Shown: piece by piece, positions 54,874 through 62,204 of the stretch
Layout: each line of letters starts with the position of its first letter
How positions within the stretch are numbered: the stretch's first letter is position 1
From: Lewinellaceae bacterium
GTDB taxonomy: Bacteria > Bacteroidota > Bacteroidia > Chitinophagales > Saprospiraceae
Reading direction: 5' to 3'
NCBI GenBank assembly: GCA_020636445.1
Contig: JACJXV010000013.1
Span: 18,280 to 82,279 of the forward strand
Length of the DNA stretch: 64,000 nt
Notes under the pieces: model-generated
Seen by the model: the letters and a program-made list of their open reading frames with translations, nothing else
Database searches by the model: none
Told to the model about the DNA's origin: nothing
Position numbers and translations under genes: made by a program

Positions 54874-55278
54874 GCGCTAGAACAGCTTCTCAGCTTTTAG
54901 GGGAAGAAAACCGACATTAAGTTGAGTTACTTCTCTGAATGCATATCTTCTTTCGGGCTTGGGCTAAAGACTACTGTTCGTTGGAATCTTTGGATTCCAG
55001 GCGCAGTATTTGCCGGTCTTCAGACCGCGGGGTGGGGATCCCAACGGTACTTGCCTGTACAAAGGCTTCTTCTTTTTTGCTTTGCCCAAAATTTACCCGC
55101 CTATGGAGTACTTGCTCACCACAGGCGGGTAAACGGTTACCGCTGTTTGGTGTCTGGTTGCTGGTGCCTGATTTTCAATTTCTCTTCCGCAGCCAGCACG
55201 CACCCCATAGTCCCTTAAAAGGGAGCCCCACCTGCGTTTCTCACCCGTCAAAATGGCGGATGCTGAAGGTTGAAATAG
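54874..55278. other. Intergenic region with small hairpins
   Basis: 405 bases between convergent genes. It contains double-hairpin element copy C (54977-55030) and, after it, TTTACCCGCCT (55092-55102) paired with AGGCGGGTAAA (55123-55133). No gene seen. Confidence 0.5.
54977..55030 (+). repeat. Double-hairpin element, copy C
   Basis: TTCGTTGGAATC-TTTG-GATTCCAGGCG, then TATTTGCCGGTC-TTCA-GACCG. Both stems are intact while loops differ from the other copies, as expected of elements under structural constraint. Confidence 0.65.
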
Positions 55279-56208
55279 CTACTCAGGAATCCGGATTTCG
55301 TAGATTTTTCCTTCCCGGCGCGGCAAACGAGAGCTTATGAGCCATGGGTTGTATACTTTGAGCATACGGTAGGGAATTCCCTGCTGTTGGGCAAAATCCC
55401 CCAGGTTTTCAATTGAATAATCCACATTCACCACCCGGTATTTATCCAGGGTAATGTAAGGCTGTGTTTCCTGGAGATCAAAGCCGAAGTCGGCAGGTTT
55501 GTCTAAAATAGCTTTGATGGCAAATAAACGGAATACATAGCGGGAGGTTTCTTCATTCAGATTAAGGTCGAAATAGGAAGTACCACGTTGCTCACTCAGG
55601 TCGCGGGCCAGTTTGGTTTCTCCCAGATTATAGGCTGCCGCTGCTAGTGTCCATGAGCCAAATCTTCCCTGCAAGTGTTTAAGGTACTTGCAGGCTGCTT
55701 CAGTGGATTTTTCCGGGTGGTAACGTTCATCTACATCCGCGGATATCTCCAGGCCGTAAAACTCGGCCACCGTTTTCATCAATTGCCACAAACCCCGGGC
55801 GCCGGCGGGTGAAACGGCATTGGAAAGGGTACTTTCGGCTACGGCCAGGTACTTGAAATCAACGGGAATGTTATAGCGGTTGAGCGCTTTTTCAAAATAA
55901 GGGAAAAAGCGGGTGGTTCGCTGCATCGCCAGCAGGGTTGAGGAATGTTGGTACGCTGTCGCCAAAAGTTCCCGCTCCAGGCGCTCGCGAACGTCGAAAT
56001 TGTCCATGGGTAAGGATTCCCCGGCAAACGTAAAAGGTCGATTGAGGTTGACCGGACGAATGCGCTGCGGTAACTGGTCAGTTGCTGCCCGGGAATTTGC
56101 AGTATTTCCGGAATCCGCACTCCCCCCTGAACTTACGTAAGAGGTAAGTAATGCAATAGTACAGGCGGCGGCTACCAGCGCCGTATAAGTATGCCAACCT
56201 TTTAACAT
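55279..56208 (-). CDS. MltD-like lytic transglycosylase
   Basis: 309 residues with a signal or anchor segment (1-26). The SLT domain (about 105-225) shows the catalytic Glu in YLAVAESTLSNAVSP, followed by GARGLWQLMKTVAEFYGLEI, DERYHPEKSTEAACKYLKHL and AAAYNLGETKL, as in family 1D. The C-terminal segment (265-309) is LysM-like but short (LGDFAQQQGIPYRMLKVYNP, then GKIYEIRIP). It cleaves glycan strands to 1,6-anhydro products in the periplasm. Convergent with porW. Confidence 0.93.
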   Translation of the reverse strand: MLKGWHTYTALVAAACTIALLTSYVSSGGSADSGNTANSRAATDQLPQRIRPVNLNRPFTFAGESLPMDNFDVRERLERELLATAYQHSSTLLAMQRTTRFFPYFEKALNRYNIPVDFKYLAVAESTLSNAVSPAGARGLWQLMKTVAEFYGLEISADVDERYHPEKSTEAACKYLKHLQGRFGSWTLAAAAYNLGETKLARDLSEQRGTSYFDLNLNEETSRYVFRLFAIKAILDKPADFGFDLQETQPYITLDKYRVVNVDYSIENLGDFAQQQGIPYRMLKVYNPWLISSRLPRREGKIYEIRIPE

Positions 56209-56366
56209 AAGTCTGCTTTTTGCTGCTGTAATCCATTAAAGGTAGTCAGGGGGAATATTCACTAATGACGAATACTGCTTAGTGCCCCCGAGGAGTGAAT
56301 TTTCGTTCACCAGGCAAAAGCCTAATGATACAGGTTCACTACTCTTTTAAAGATACGAAAAACCGT

Positions 56367-56906
56367 TTAACCCTGCAGCGGGCTGGTTTTGTCCTTTGGT
56401 TTCTTGTAAATGGGTACCGTAGAGCAGGGCTCGCCATACATGATGCTGATGGCATAGGGTTGCAACAACCGGGTAAGTTCGACATAGGCAGCCGGAGGCA
56501 CCGGATGATGACTACAGCCCTTGATTACAATGCGCTGACCGGCATAGGCCTGGGGGTCAAAACGTTGCAGGGCCCGCAGAAAAGCGGCCTGGTAGTAGGT
56601 GTCCTTATTGCCCTGAAAGATATCAGCGGCATAGGGAGCGGCATAAGTGGCTACCAGCATGTAGGCCCAAACCGGAATAATAGCATCCGTTGAACAATGA
56701 ACCAGCAGGATTTTTCCGGAATACTGCTGCCAATCATGCCCTTTGAGCGCTTCCCGGAAATCCTTCTCCTTGAGGATTAATTCCATGAAAAGGTAATCCT
56801 TCAGGTCAAATACGGCAACATCTCCAGCCGGGTAAAAATCTTCCAGGTTGAGCGTGATTAAGCCACTTTGGGCTACGCGGTTTACCAGTGGGCTGTCTTC
56901 ACTCAT
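56367..56906 (-). CDS. DUF2480-family protein
   Basis: 179 residues. The start SPLVNRVAQSGLITLNLEDF and the later LKDYLFMELILKEKDFREAL and GCSHHPVPPAAYVELTRLLQ are the conserved blocks of this Bacteroidota family, whose function is unknown. GCSHHPVP might bind metal. No membrane segment. It follows scpB by 2 bases on the same strand, so the two are translated from one message and a shared chromosome-related role is possible. Confidence 0.85.
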   Translation of the reverse strand: MSEDSPLVNRVAQSGLITLNLEDFYPAGDVAVFDLKDYLFMELILKEKDFREALKGHDWQQYSGKILLVHCSTDAIIPVWAYMLVATYAAPYAADIFQGNKDTYYQAAFLRALQRFDPQAYAGQRIVIKGCSHHPVPPAAYVELTRLLQPYAISIMYGEPCSTVPIYKKPKDKTSPLQG

Positions 56907-56908
56907 CG

Positions 56909-57514
56909 TTATTCGTTTTCCTCGTCAGCAATTTCTTCAATAGATTCCTGATCGCCAATGGCATTTTCAGGTTCTTTAAACTCTTTGGGTTGGGGTAAGT
57001 CACGCAGACTCTTTAACCCAAAGTAGTTCATAAACTTTTCGGCAGTGCCATATAACAGGGGCCTGCCAGGCCCATCACTGCGACCCATAATAGAAACAAG
57101 TTCTTTTTCTAATAGTTTCTGCAGGGCGTAATCGCAATTCACGCCGCGGATACGTTCGAGTTCGGTTTTGGAAACGGGCTGTTTGTAGGCAATAATCGCA
57201 AGGGTCTCGAGTGCGGTACGGGAAAGACGCTTACGCGTTTTTTGGCGGAGCAATGTACCCACGGAATGGTGATAAGCCCCTTTGGTCAGAAACTGAAACC
57301 CCTCGGCTACTTCAATGATCTCAAAGGCATACTGAGGGTCCTGATAACGGTCCTGTAATTGTTGAATGGCTTTCCGCAATTCTTCGTGAGGGAACTCCAG
57401 TCCGAAGGCTTCCTCCAGAACGCTTTGCAGCTCGTCCAGGCTCAGCGGGCTGTCGGCGGTAAAGATGAGGCTTTCGATATGTTGCGCGAGGTATTCCAAG
57501 GTCTTTTTATTCAC
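56909..57514 (-). CDS. scpB: Segregation and condensation protein B
   Basis: 201 residues from GTG 57514 (NKKTLEYLAQHIESLIFTAD). A TTG eight codons upstream (57538) would also be in frame, but it falls inside the terminal repeat of the MITE-like element at 57528-57666, so the shorter form is preferred. Two winged-helix domains are visible: 1-85 and 90-165 (SRTALETLAIIAYKQPVSKT, RGVNCDYALQKLLEKELVSI, GRSDGPGRPLLYGTAEKFMN). It completes the SMC-ScpA condensin complex. The acidic C-terminal tail is typical. DUF2480 follows 2 bases later. Confidence 0.94.
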   Translation of the reverse strand: MNKKTLEYLAQHIESLIFTADSPLSLDELQSVLEEAFGLEFPHEELRKAIQQLQDRYQDPQYAFEIIEVAEGFQFLTKGAYHHSVGTLLRQKTRKRLSRTALETLAIIAYKQPVSKTELERIRGVNCDYALQKLLEKELVSIMGRSDGPGRPLLYGTAEKFMNYFGLKSLRDLPQPKEFKEPENAIGDQESIEEIADEENE

Positions 57515-57527
57515 AAAAGTAAAACGG

Positions 57528-57666
57528 TTCTTTGACAAATCCTGTGATTTAAAGTCAAGTCGAAAAGAAAATCAACGCTCCCTTGCTCCTGCGCTAAAGC
57601 TACGGCGGCACGCGGATGGTCACTCTTGCTTTCCTTTTCGACTTGACCAAGAAATTTGTCAAAGAA
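57528..57666. repeat. MITE-like inverted-repeat element, copy 2
   Basis: Both ends read TTCTTTGACAAAT (57528-57540 and, reversed, 57666-57654), a 13-bp perfect terminal repeat; inside, GTCAAGTCGAAAAG (57554-57567) pairs with 57634-57647. Total 139 bases. The ends continue CCTGTG here against TCCGTG in the copy at 19098-19204. It abuts scpB on one side and the next gene on the other. Confidence 0.75.
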
Positions 57667-57679
57667 GGAGTAAAACTTT

Positions 57680-58039
57680 TCAGGTATCCCCCAACAACCT
57701 GCGCAGAACAGCGATCAGAAGCACCAATACCAACATCCCTGCAAGGTACCAGCCTACCCAGCGCCAATGCTGGCGCTCCTCCCTGGCTTCTTCCTGGCGC
57801 CGCTGGTTACCAGGGGTGTTCGCTTCCTGGTTGATCGTGCATTGGTAGGATAGCTGGTCAATCCCTTGTTGGATATGGATTTCACATAACTCATCATCAA
57901 TCATCAGGGAATATTGCTTAGGCGCTTTTACCTGAAAATCAATGAGCACCACCTGGTTGTTAAGGTGAACTACGACATGCCCCGACTCGGATCCGTGGTA
58001 CAACCCGATGAGATGCTGTCGGCCAGAACCAGTGGTCAT
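57680..58039 (-). CDS. Uncharacterised C-tail-anchored membrane protein
   Basis: 119 residues from ATG 58039 (MTTGSGRQHLIGLYHGSESG); a TTG at 58096 is possible but adds an odd leader. The N-terminal 75 residues look like a small beta domain (GHVVVHLNNQVVLIDFQVKA). A charged, Gln/Arg/Glu-rich linker leads to a single membrane span near the end (WVGWYLAGMLVLVLLIAVLR), then RRLLGDT. No family recognised. The stop is 14 bases from the MITE-like element, which separates it from scpB. Confidence 0.65.
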   Translation of the reverse strand: MTTGSGRQHLIGLYHGSESGHVVVHLNNQVVLIDFQVKAPKQYSLMIDDELCEIHIQQGIDQLSYQCTINQEANTPGNQRRQEEAREERQHWRWVGWYLAGMLVLVLLIAVLRRLLGDT

Positions 58040-58445
58040 TTGCCAATAATGTTGTGCCAATGGAGTTGAGGTAAAAAGGATTACTAATTTGGTCAAGGTA
58101 CAACCCTTTGGGGATATTTGTCAAGGGGAACCCCCTCGCTTTGCCTTCGGGGTCTCGGGTTTGGGGGCTGATGACTTAGCATTCCTGGAGATCCCCGCAG
58201 GCAGGCGAACCGGCGTGGTGCGACCGTCATCCTCTCAATGCAGTAATCGATGGTTGCTTAAAGAATCTAGTTGATGTTATCCTGCCGAGGTTGACCTTTC
58301 CGGTTGTACTCGTTTTTCCAGTCGCTCGGCGCGTATTTTTCGCGCAACTGGATCCCAGAAGGGGTGTATACCCTGTAAAAAGAATAAATCCCCGGTATAT
58401 TACCCGGGGAAAACAAAGAGTTGTAATTTCCGGAAACCCAAAGCC
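58040..58445. other. Intergenic region upstream of the Crp/Fnr gene
   Basis: No gene is certain in these 406 bases; a short minus-strand frame ending YTPSGIQLREKYAPSDWKNE looks protein-like but has no recognisable family and no start context. A perfect hairpin TCCCCGG/CCGGGGA lies at 58389-58410, with T-rich DNA on its minus-strand exit. Confidence 0.35.
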
Positions 58446-59024
58446 ATGGCAATGCAGCAACATATTCAAATGATTTCAAAGTACTTGGATTCAGCTTTGG
58501 CTGAAAAAGGGTGGGAGAAAATAGCTGAAACCCTGCAAGAAGTACATTTTAAAGAAGGGGATACGCCTATCAGGGAAGGTTATTACCACAATTATGCTTA
58601 TATCATTTTACAAGGAGGAGCAAGGAGTTATTATTGGAAAGATGATAAAGAAGTAATTACCTGGTTTGCTTTCGAAAATGATGTGGTTGCCTCCCTACAG
58701 AACTACAATAATAAGCCAGCTCTCGAAACAGTATCTTTTCTGGAGAACAGCCATTGCCTGAAGATCGACCTGCACAAACTTCATTCTTTTTCCCAAACGG
58801 ATATTGCTACCTGCCACCTGATCAATACTATTTTCGAGGAGCACATTACGTTTTTGGAAGAGCGGTTGAGGCTTCTTCAGCATAATGCAGGAATTGAACG
58901 CTATTTATACATTCTCGAAAAGGAGCCAGCTTTATTAAACCGGATTCCGCTTACTTATCTGGCATCTTATCTTGGAATTACCCGGGAAACGCTTAGTCGG
59001 TTAAGAGCTAGAATCACTTTTTGA
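58446..59024 (+). CDS. Crp/Fnr-family transcriptional regulator
   Basis: 192 residues. A cyclic-nucleotide-binding-type beta roll (about 20-115: VHFKEGDTPIREGYYHNYAY, then ITWFAFENDVVASLQNYNNK) is followed by a helical dimer segment (LEERLRLLQHNAGIERYLYI) and a short winged helix-turn-helix (IPLTYLASYLGITRETLSRL). The R-x-A signature of true cAMP binders is not seen, so the effector is unknown, as for most Bacteroidota members. It is 59 bases upstream of the amine oxidase gene, and the palindrome at 59020-59035 overlaps its stop codon. Control of the oxidase by this regulator is a reasonable guess. Confidence 0.92.
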   Translation: MAMQQHIQMISKYLDSALAEKGWEKIAETLQEVHFKEGDTPIREGYYHNYAYIILQGGARSYYWKDDKEVITWFAFENDVVASLQNYNNKPALETVSFLENSHCLKIDLHKLHSFSQTDIATCHLINTIFEEHITFLEERLRLLQHNAGIERYLYILEKEPALLNRIPLTYLASYLGITRETLSRLRARITF

Positions 59025-59035
59025 CATATGTCAAA
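59020..59035. promoter_or_regulatory. Candidate Crp/Fnr operator
   Basis: TTTGACATATGTCAAA is a perfect 16-base palindrome. Its half-site TTGAC and 4-base spacing parallel the FNR box (TTGAT-N4-ATCAA). It overlaps the stop of the Crp/Fnr gene and ends 48 bases before the amine oxidase start. Confidence 0.55.
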
Positions 59036-59083
59036 CTGGGGTAAGCAAATGCCCTTTTTCTTTGTATCAAAACACAGAAAACG

Positions 59084-60520
59084 ATGCAAAGAAAGGAGTT
59101 TATCAAGTTATCGGGTTTAGGGCTGTTATCCTTGCCCTTTCACTCTTTTGGCCTGATTGGCAGCTCTAACGAAGCAATAGCAGATGTGGCCATCGTAGGG
59201 GCTGGGTTAAGTGGATTGACGGCCGCCAGGGAACTTGCTAAAGCTGGGAAGAAAGTTATCATCCTGGAAGCCCTGGACAGGGTAGGGGGAAGAACCTGGA
59301 GCCAGCCTATAAGCCAGGATGCTTTTATCGATGTGGGTGGACAATGGATTGGAACTGGTCATGACAGTATGTATAAATTAGCTGCAGAAGCCGGCATAAG
59401 TACTTTTCCTACCTATGCCAGCGGAATGGACCTTTGGCAGCAAAAAGGCAAAGTGAAGGCCTACCGGGGAGACACTCCCCCGATGGGTTTGTTTGCCCTG
59501 CTGAGCGCCAATTCGAATATGAACCGGTTCGACCGGCTGGCCACTAGTATTGATCCTACGCAGCCATGGGGAGCAGAGCAGGCTGTGTTCATGGATAAAC
59601 TTAGTCTGGGTGAGTGGATTGATCAGCATGTCCATAATGCTAAAGCCCGGATGTTGATCAAGCGGGTAGCCGAAGGTGAGTTATGTTTCTCCACCTATGA
59701 GGTGTCACTGCTCCAGGCCCTGTCGAGCGCAAGGGCAACGGGTTCTTTAAAACAAGCGGAAAGCGTAACAGACGGTGCTCTAAAAGACCGGCTGCAGGGT
59801 GGAGCACAAGCCATCAGTAACTACTTATACCAACAACTTAAATCATCCGTAAAACTAAACTGCCCAGTCACGGTTGTGGAACAAACCCAGGAGGGGGTGA
59901 AGTTGGGAAATCCGTCATTCGCTATTACCGCTTCTAAGGTAATCATTACCGCTCCGCTGCCCACCGTGAAAAATATTCAGTTCACACCGGCGCTTCCCGC
60001 TGAAAAACGGATATTGATTGATAACATGAAGATGGGTACCGTTTTGAAGTGCCATGCGGTTTATGAGGAACCCTTTTGGCGAAAAGAGGGCTTGAGCGGA
60101 AACAGTTTTTCTTTAGATGAAGTGGTCGAACTTACCGTCGACAATTCTTGTCCTCAATCCCCTTTCGGCATTCTTGCCTCGCTCATTCATGCCGACCGGG
60201 CCGAATATCTACTGGGGTTAACCCCGGAAGACCGCAAGCAGAAAATTTTGGCTGCGTATGCTACCCGTTTTGGCTCCCGCGCCCGGAACCCACTGTATTT
60301 TCATGATTATTCCTTTACGACCAATGCTTGGATTGGCGGAGCATACACCGGATTTTTTGCCGCAGGTATTTATTCCCAGTTCGGTCCGTTTTTGCAAAAA
60401 CCGACGGGCAATATACATTGGGCGGGCACGGAAACATCTGTGCATTACAAAGGTTTTATGGAAGGTGCTGTCCGTTCAGGGTACCGGGTGGCCGAAGAAA
60501 TTCTTATGTTGGATAGCTAA
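59084..60520 (+). CDS. Flavin-dependent amine oxidase
   Basis: 478 residues. The FAD-binding N-terminus reads VAIVGAGLSGLTAARELAKA, then EALDRVGGRTWSQ, and the C-terminal GNIHWAGTETSVHYKGFMEG is the second FAD site, both as in monoamine oxidases. An N-terminal QRKEFIKLSGLGLLSLPFHS looks like a signal sequence but lacks the twin Arg of a Tat signal (only RKEF), so location outside the membrane is uncertain. It oxidises an amine with release of hydrogen peroxide; the amine is unknown. It lies downstream of the Crp/Fnr gene and its candidate operator. Confidence 0.94.
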   Translation: MQRKEFIKLSGLGLLSLPFHSFGLIGSSNEAIADVAIVGAGLSGLTAARELAKAGKKVIILEALDRVGGRTWSQPISQDAFIDVGGQWIGTGHDSMYKLAAEAGISTFPTYASGMDLWQQKGKVKAYRGDTPPMGLFALLSANSNMNRFDRLATSIDPTQPWGAEQAVFMDKLSLGEWIDQHVHNAKARMLIKRVAEGELCFSTYEVSLLQALSSARATGSLKQAESVTDGALKDRLQGGAQAISNYLYQQLKSSVKLNCPVTVVEQTQEGVKLGNPSFAITASKVIITAPLPTVKNIQFTPALPAEKRILIDNMKMGTVLKCHAVYEEPFWRKEGLSGNSFSLDEVVELTVDNSCPQSPFGILASLIHADRAEYLLGLTPEDRKQKILAAYATRFGSRARNPLYFHDYSFTTNAWIGGAYTGFFAAGIYSQFGPFLQKPTGNIHWAGTETSVHYKGFMEGAVRSGYRVAEEILMLDS

Positions 60521-60959
60521 GGTGGCCTAATCCTGGAGGCTGAGGGAACGTACCATTGCTTGTCGAAGGGTGCAGCACCGGGGAGGGTGACCGAAGTATG
60601 AACGGAAGCGGCGCTGGTTTTCCCCTGTTTCGGAGAGGTGTTGCTTTCGCAGAGGTTTTGATTATCACCTGATCATGAATATCCAAACACGCGCTAAAAG
60701 TTACCGGGCTTCCCCAATATCACCCAAAAGTATGAGAGGTTTACCTGCCCCGAAGTTTTATATTGCCGTTGAAGCTTTTGCGATAACTCCTTCAGGCGAA
60801 GTGGGGCTGACGTCCTGGTTAGCATCCACCCGGCGGATTTTGTTAATACCGGACCTTTGCTGCCGGTTGTGCCAACGCGAATTGGCCGAACCCTATTAAC
60901 TGCCGTTACAGCCTGCTTACCGGTTTCGCTATTATTTTTTTTATCCAAAATCAATTGTA
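60521..60959. other. Intergenic region
   Basis: Two overlapping short frames exist on opposite strands, but neither has composition, start context or family features of a gene. No clear promoter or repeat is visible apart from an AT-rich stretch at about 60925-60958 before the next gene. Confidence 0.4.
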
Positions 60960-61487
60960 ATGATGTTGAAATGGTCAAATCTGGCATTGACAGTTTTTTG
61001 TTTTTTTGCCTTTGCGGTACTCCTTCCTGCTCAGAAACCTGGTTCCGGAAAACCCAAAACCCGTAAAGTACAGTATCCCCAAACCGGACGCAATTATAAT
61101 GATACTATAATGCCATTAAAGGAGGGTGGCCTGCCAACCCAGTCGACGTCTGGGAATGCCCGGAAAATGCAACGCCCTCAAACCAGACGAATCGTTGAAG
61201 ATACTGTATTGGTAAAAAGTAACCCCAGAACGGGTGGTTTACAGCCCCAGTCAGCACGGGGAAATGCCCAGAATGTCTCGAACACGCCGGGTTCGAATGA
61301 TAAAACGAGCAAAGTTTCCGGAAATCAATCCGGCACTTCCCAGGGAAAATCCATTAACCGACCGCCAATGCGCAATGGGGAAATGAAAACCGGCCAAAGT
61401 CAGCGCAAGAAAGGCTCCCAGGGTGTTCGTGGGCGCAACGCAGGCGGAGGTAAAGCGGGTAATGGCGTAAAGCGGAGGAGTAATTAG
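60960..61487 (+). CDS. Small basic secreted protein with internal duplication
   Basis: 175 residues starting MMLKWSNLALTVFCFFAFAV, a signal peptide ending near LPAQ. The mature chain is very basic and rich in Gly, Gln, Asn, Ser and Arg with no hydrophobic core. A segment of about 33 residues is repeated: YPQTGRNYNDTIMPLKEGGL and PTQSTSGNARKM correspond to RPQTRRIVEDTVLVKSNPRT and GGLQPQSARGNAQNV. It is probably disordered and might bind anionic polymers such as DNA or acidic polysaccharide; that is inference. I recognise no family. Confidence 0.65.
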   Translation: MMLKWSNLALTVFCFFAFAVLLPAQKPGSGKPKTRKVQYPQTGRNYNDTIMPLKEGGLPTQSTSGNARKMQRPQTRRIVEDTVLVKSNPRTGGLQPQSARGNAQNVSNTPGSNDKTSKVSGNQSGTSQGKSINRPPMRNGEMKTGQSQRKKGSQGVRGRNAGGGKAGNGVKRRSN

Positions 61488-61515
61488 GGCTTTGCCTAGG
61501 TTGAAATTAAGGGCA

Positions 61516-61560
61516 GCGAATAGGGTTACTAAACTTTCAAAGTTTAGTAACCCTATTCGC
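61516..61560. repeat. Perfect 22-bp palindrome between convergent genes
   Basis: GCGAATAGGGTTACTAAACT (61516-61535, arm continues to 61537) pairs fully with 61539-61560. The core TTACTAAACTT is shared with the palindrome at 18887-18945. Its position between two convergent genes fits a bidirectional terminator, though no long T-run flanks it. Confidence 0.8.
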
Positions 61561-61585
61561 GCAGAAGGGGCAAAGGGGGATCTTA

Positions 61586-62140
61586 CTACTCGTACACTTC
61601 AACGACTAATTCAATTTCCACCGCCTGGCCTCTTGGCAGCGATGCTACGCCTACGGCCGCACGGGCATGTTTGCCCCTTTCGCCAAATACTTCTACCATT
61701 AAATCAGAAAAACCATTGATTACTTTAGGCTGCTCAATGAATGAAGGGTCGCAATTGACCATCCCCAAAACTTTTACAATCCGTTTTACTTTTCTCAAAT
61801 CGCCCAGCATGGCTTTCAAGACAGCCAGCTGATTAATGGCCGTTAGGCGAGCACCTTCGTAGCCTTTTTCAATAGAAACATCCTGCCCCAGCTTGCCTGT
61901 AATTTCGGTGCCATCAGCATAGCGGGGGCCCTTGCCTGCGAGGAAAATGAGATTCCCTGCCCGAACACCATTGACATAATTGGCAACGGGCTGCGGCGGA
62001 GTCGGTAAGGTGATATTTAATGCTTTCAACTTCGCTTCCGGGTCGTAGCCTGCTTCGGGTTTGGATTGTTGAACAACACACCCGATTATTGCCAGGACAA
62101 CTAACAACAGGGTTAATAACGGACGATAATTGTTTTTCAT
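61586..62140 (-). CDS. RidA-family lipoprotein
   Basis: 184 residues. The leader ends IIGC (Cys21), so it is predicted to be membrane anchored outside the cytoplasm, unusual for this family of enamine/imine deaminases. The YjgF/RidA domain (about 50-180) shows NLIFLAGKGPRYADGTEITG, YEGARLTAINQLAVLKAML and KHARAAVGVASLPRGQAVEI; in RidA the Arg of the 'R.A.' motif (here ARAAVG) binds the carboxylate. It is 64 bases downstream of the amidohydrolase gene on the same strand, so the pair is probably co-transcribed. Confidence 0.92.
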   Translation of the reverse strand: MKNNYRPLLTLLLVVLAIIGCVVQQSKPEAGYDPEAKLKALNITLPTPPQPVANYVNGVRAGNLIFLAGKGPRYADGTEITGKLGQDVSIEKGYEGARLTAINQLAVLKAMLGDLRKVKRIVKVLGMVNCDPSFIEQPKVINGFSDLMVEVFGERGKHARAAVGVASLPRGQAVEIELVVEVYE

Positions 62141-62204
62141 GATTTTATATTTTTTGCAAAATGAATTTGAATGCCTGTCCGGAAGGTTAAATTATCCGCA
62201 TAGC

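Noticed and set aside
58227..58479. Two overlapping minus-strand frames before the Crp/Fnr gene
   Set aside because: One reads protein-like near its end, but there is no start context or family match; kept only as a remark in the intergenic entry.
60675..60987. Opposed short frames after the amine oxidase gene
   Set aside because: Neither shows coding features and they overlap each other on opposite strands.
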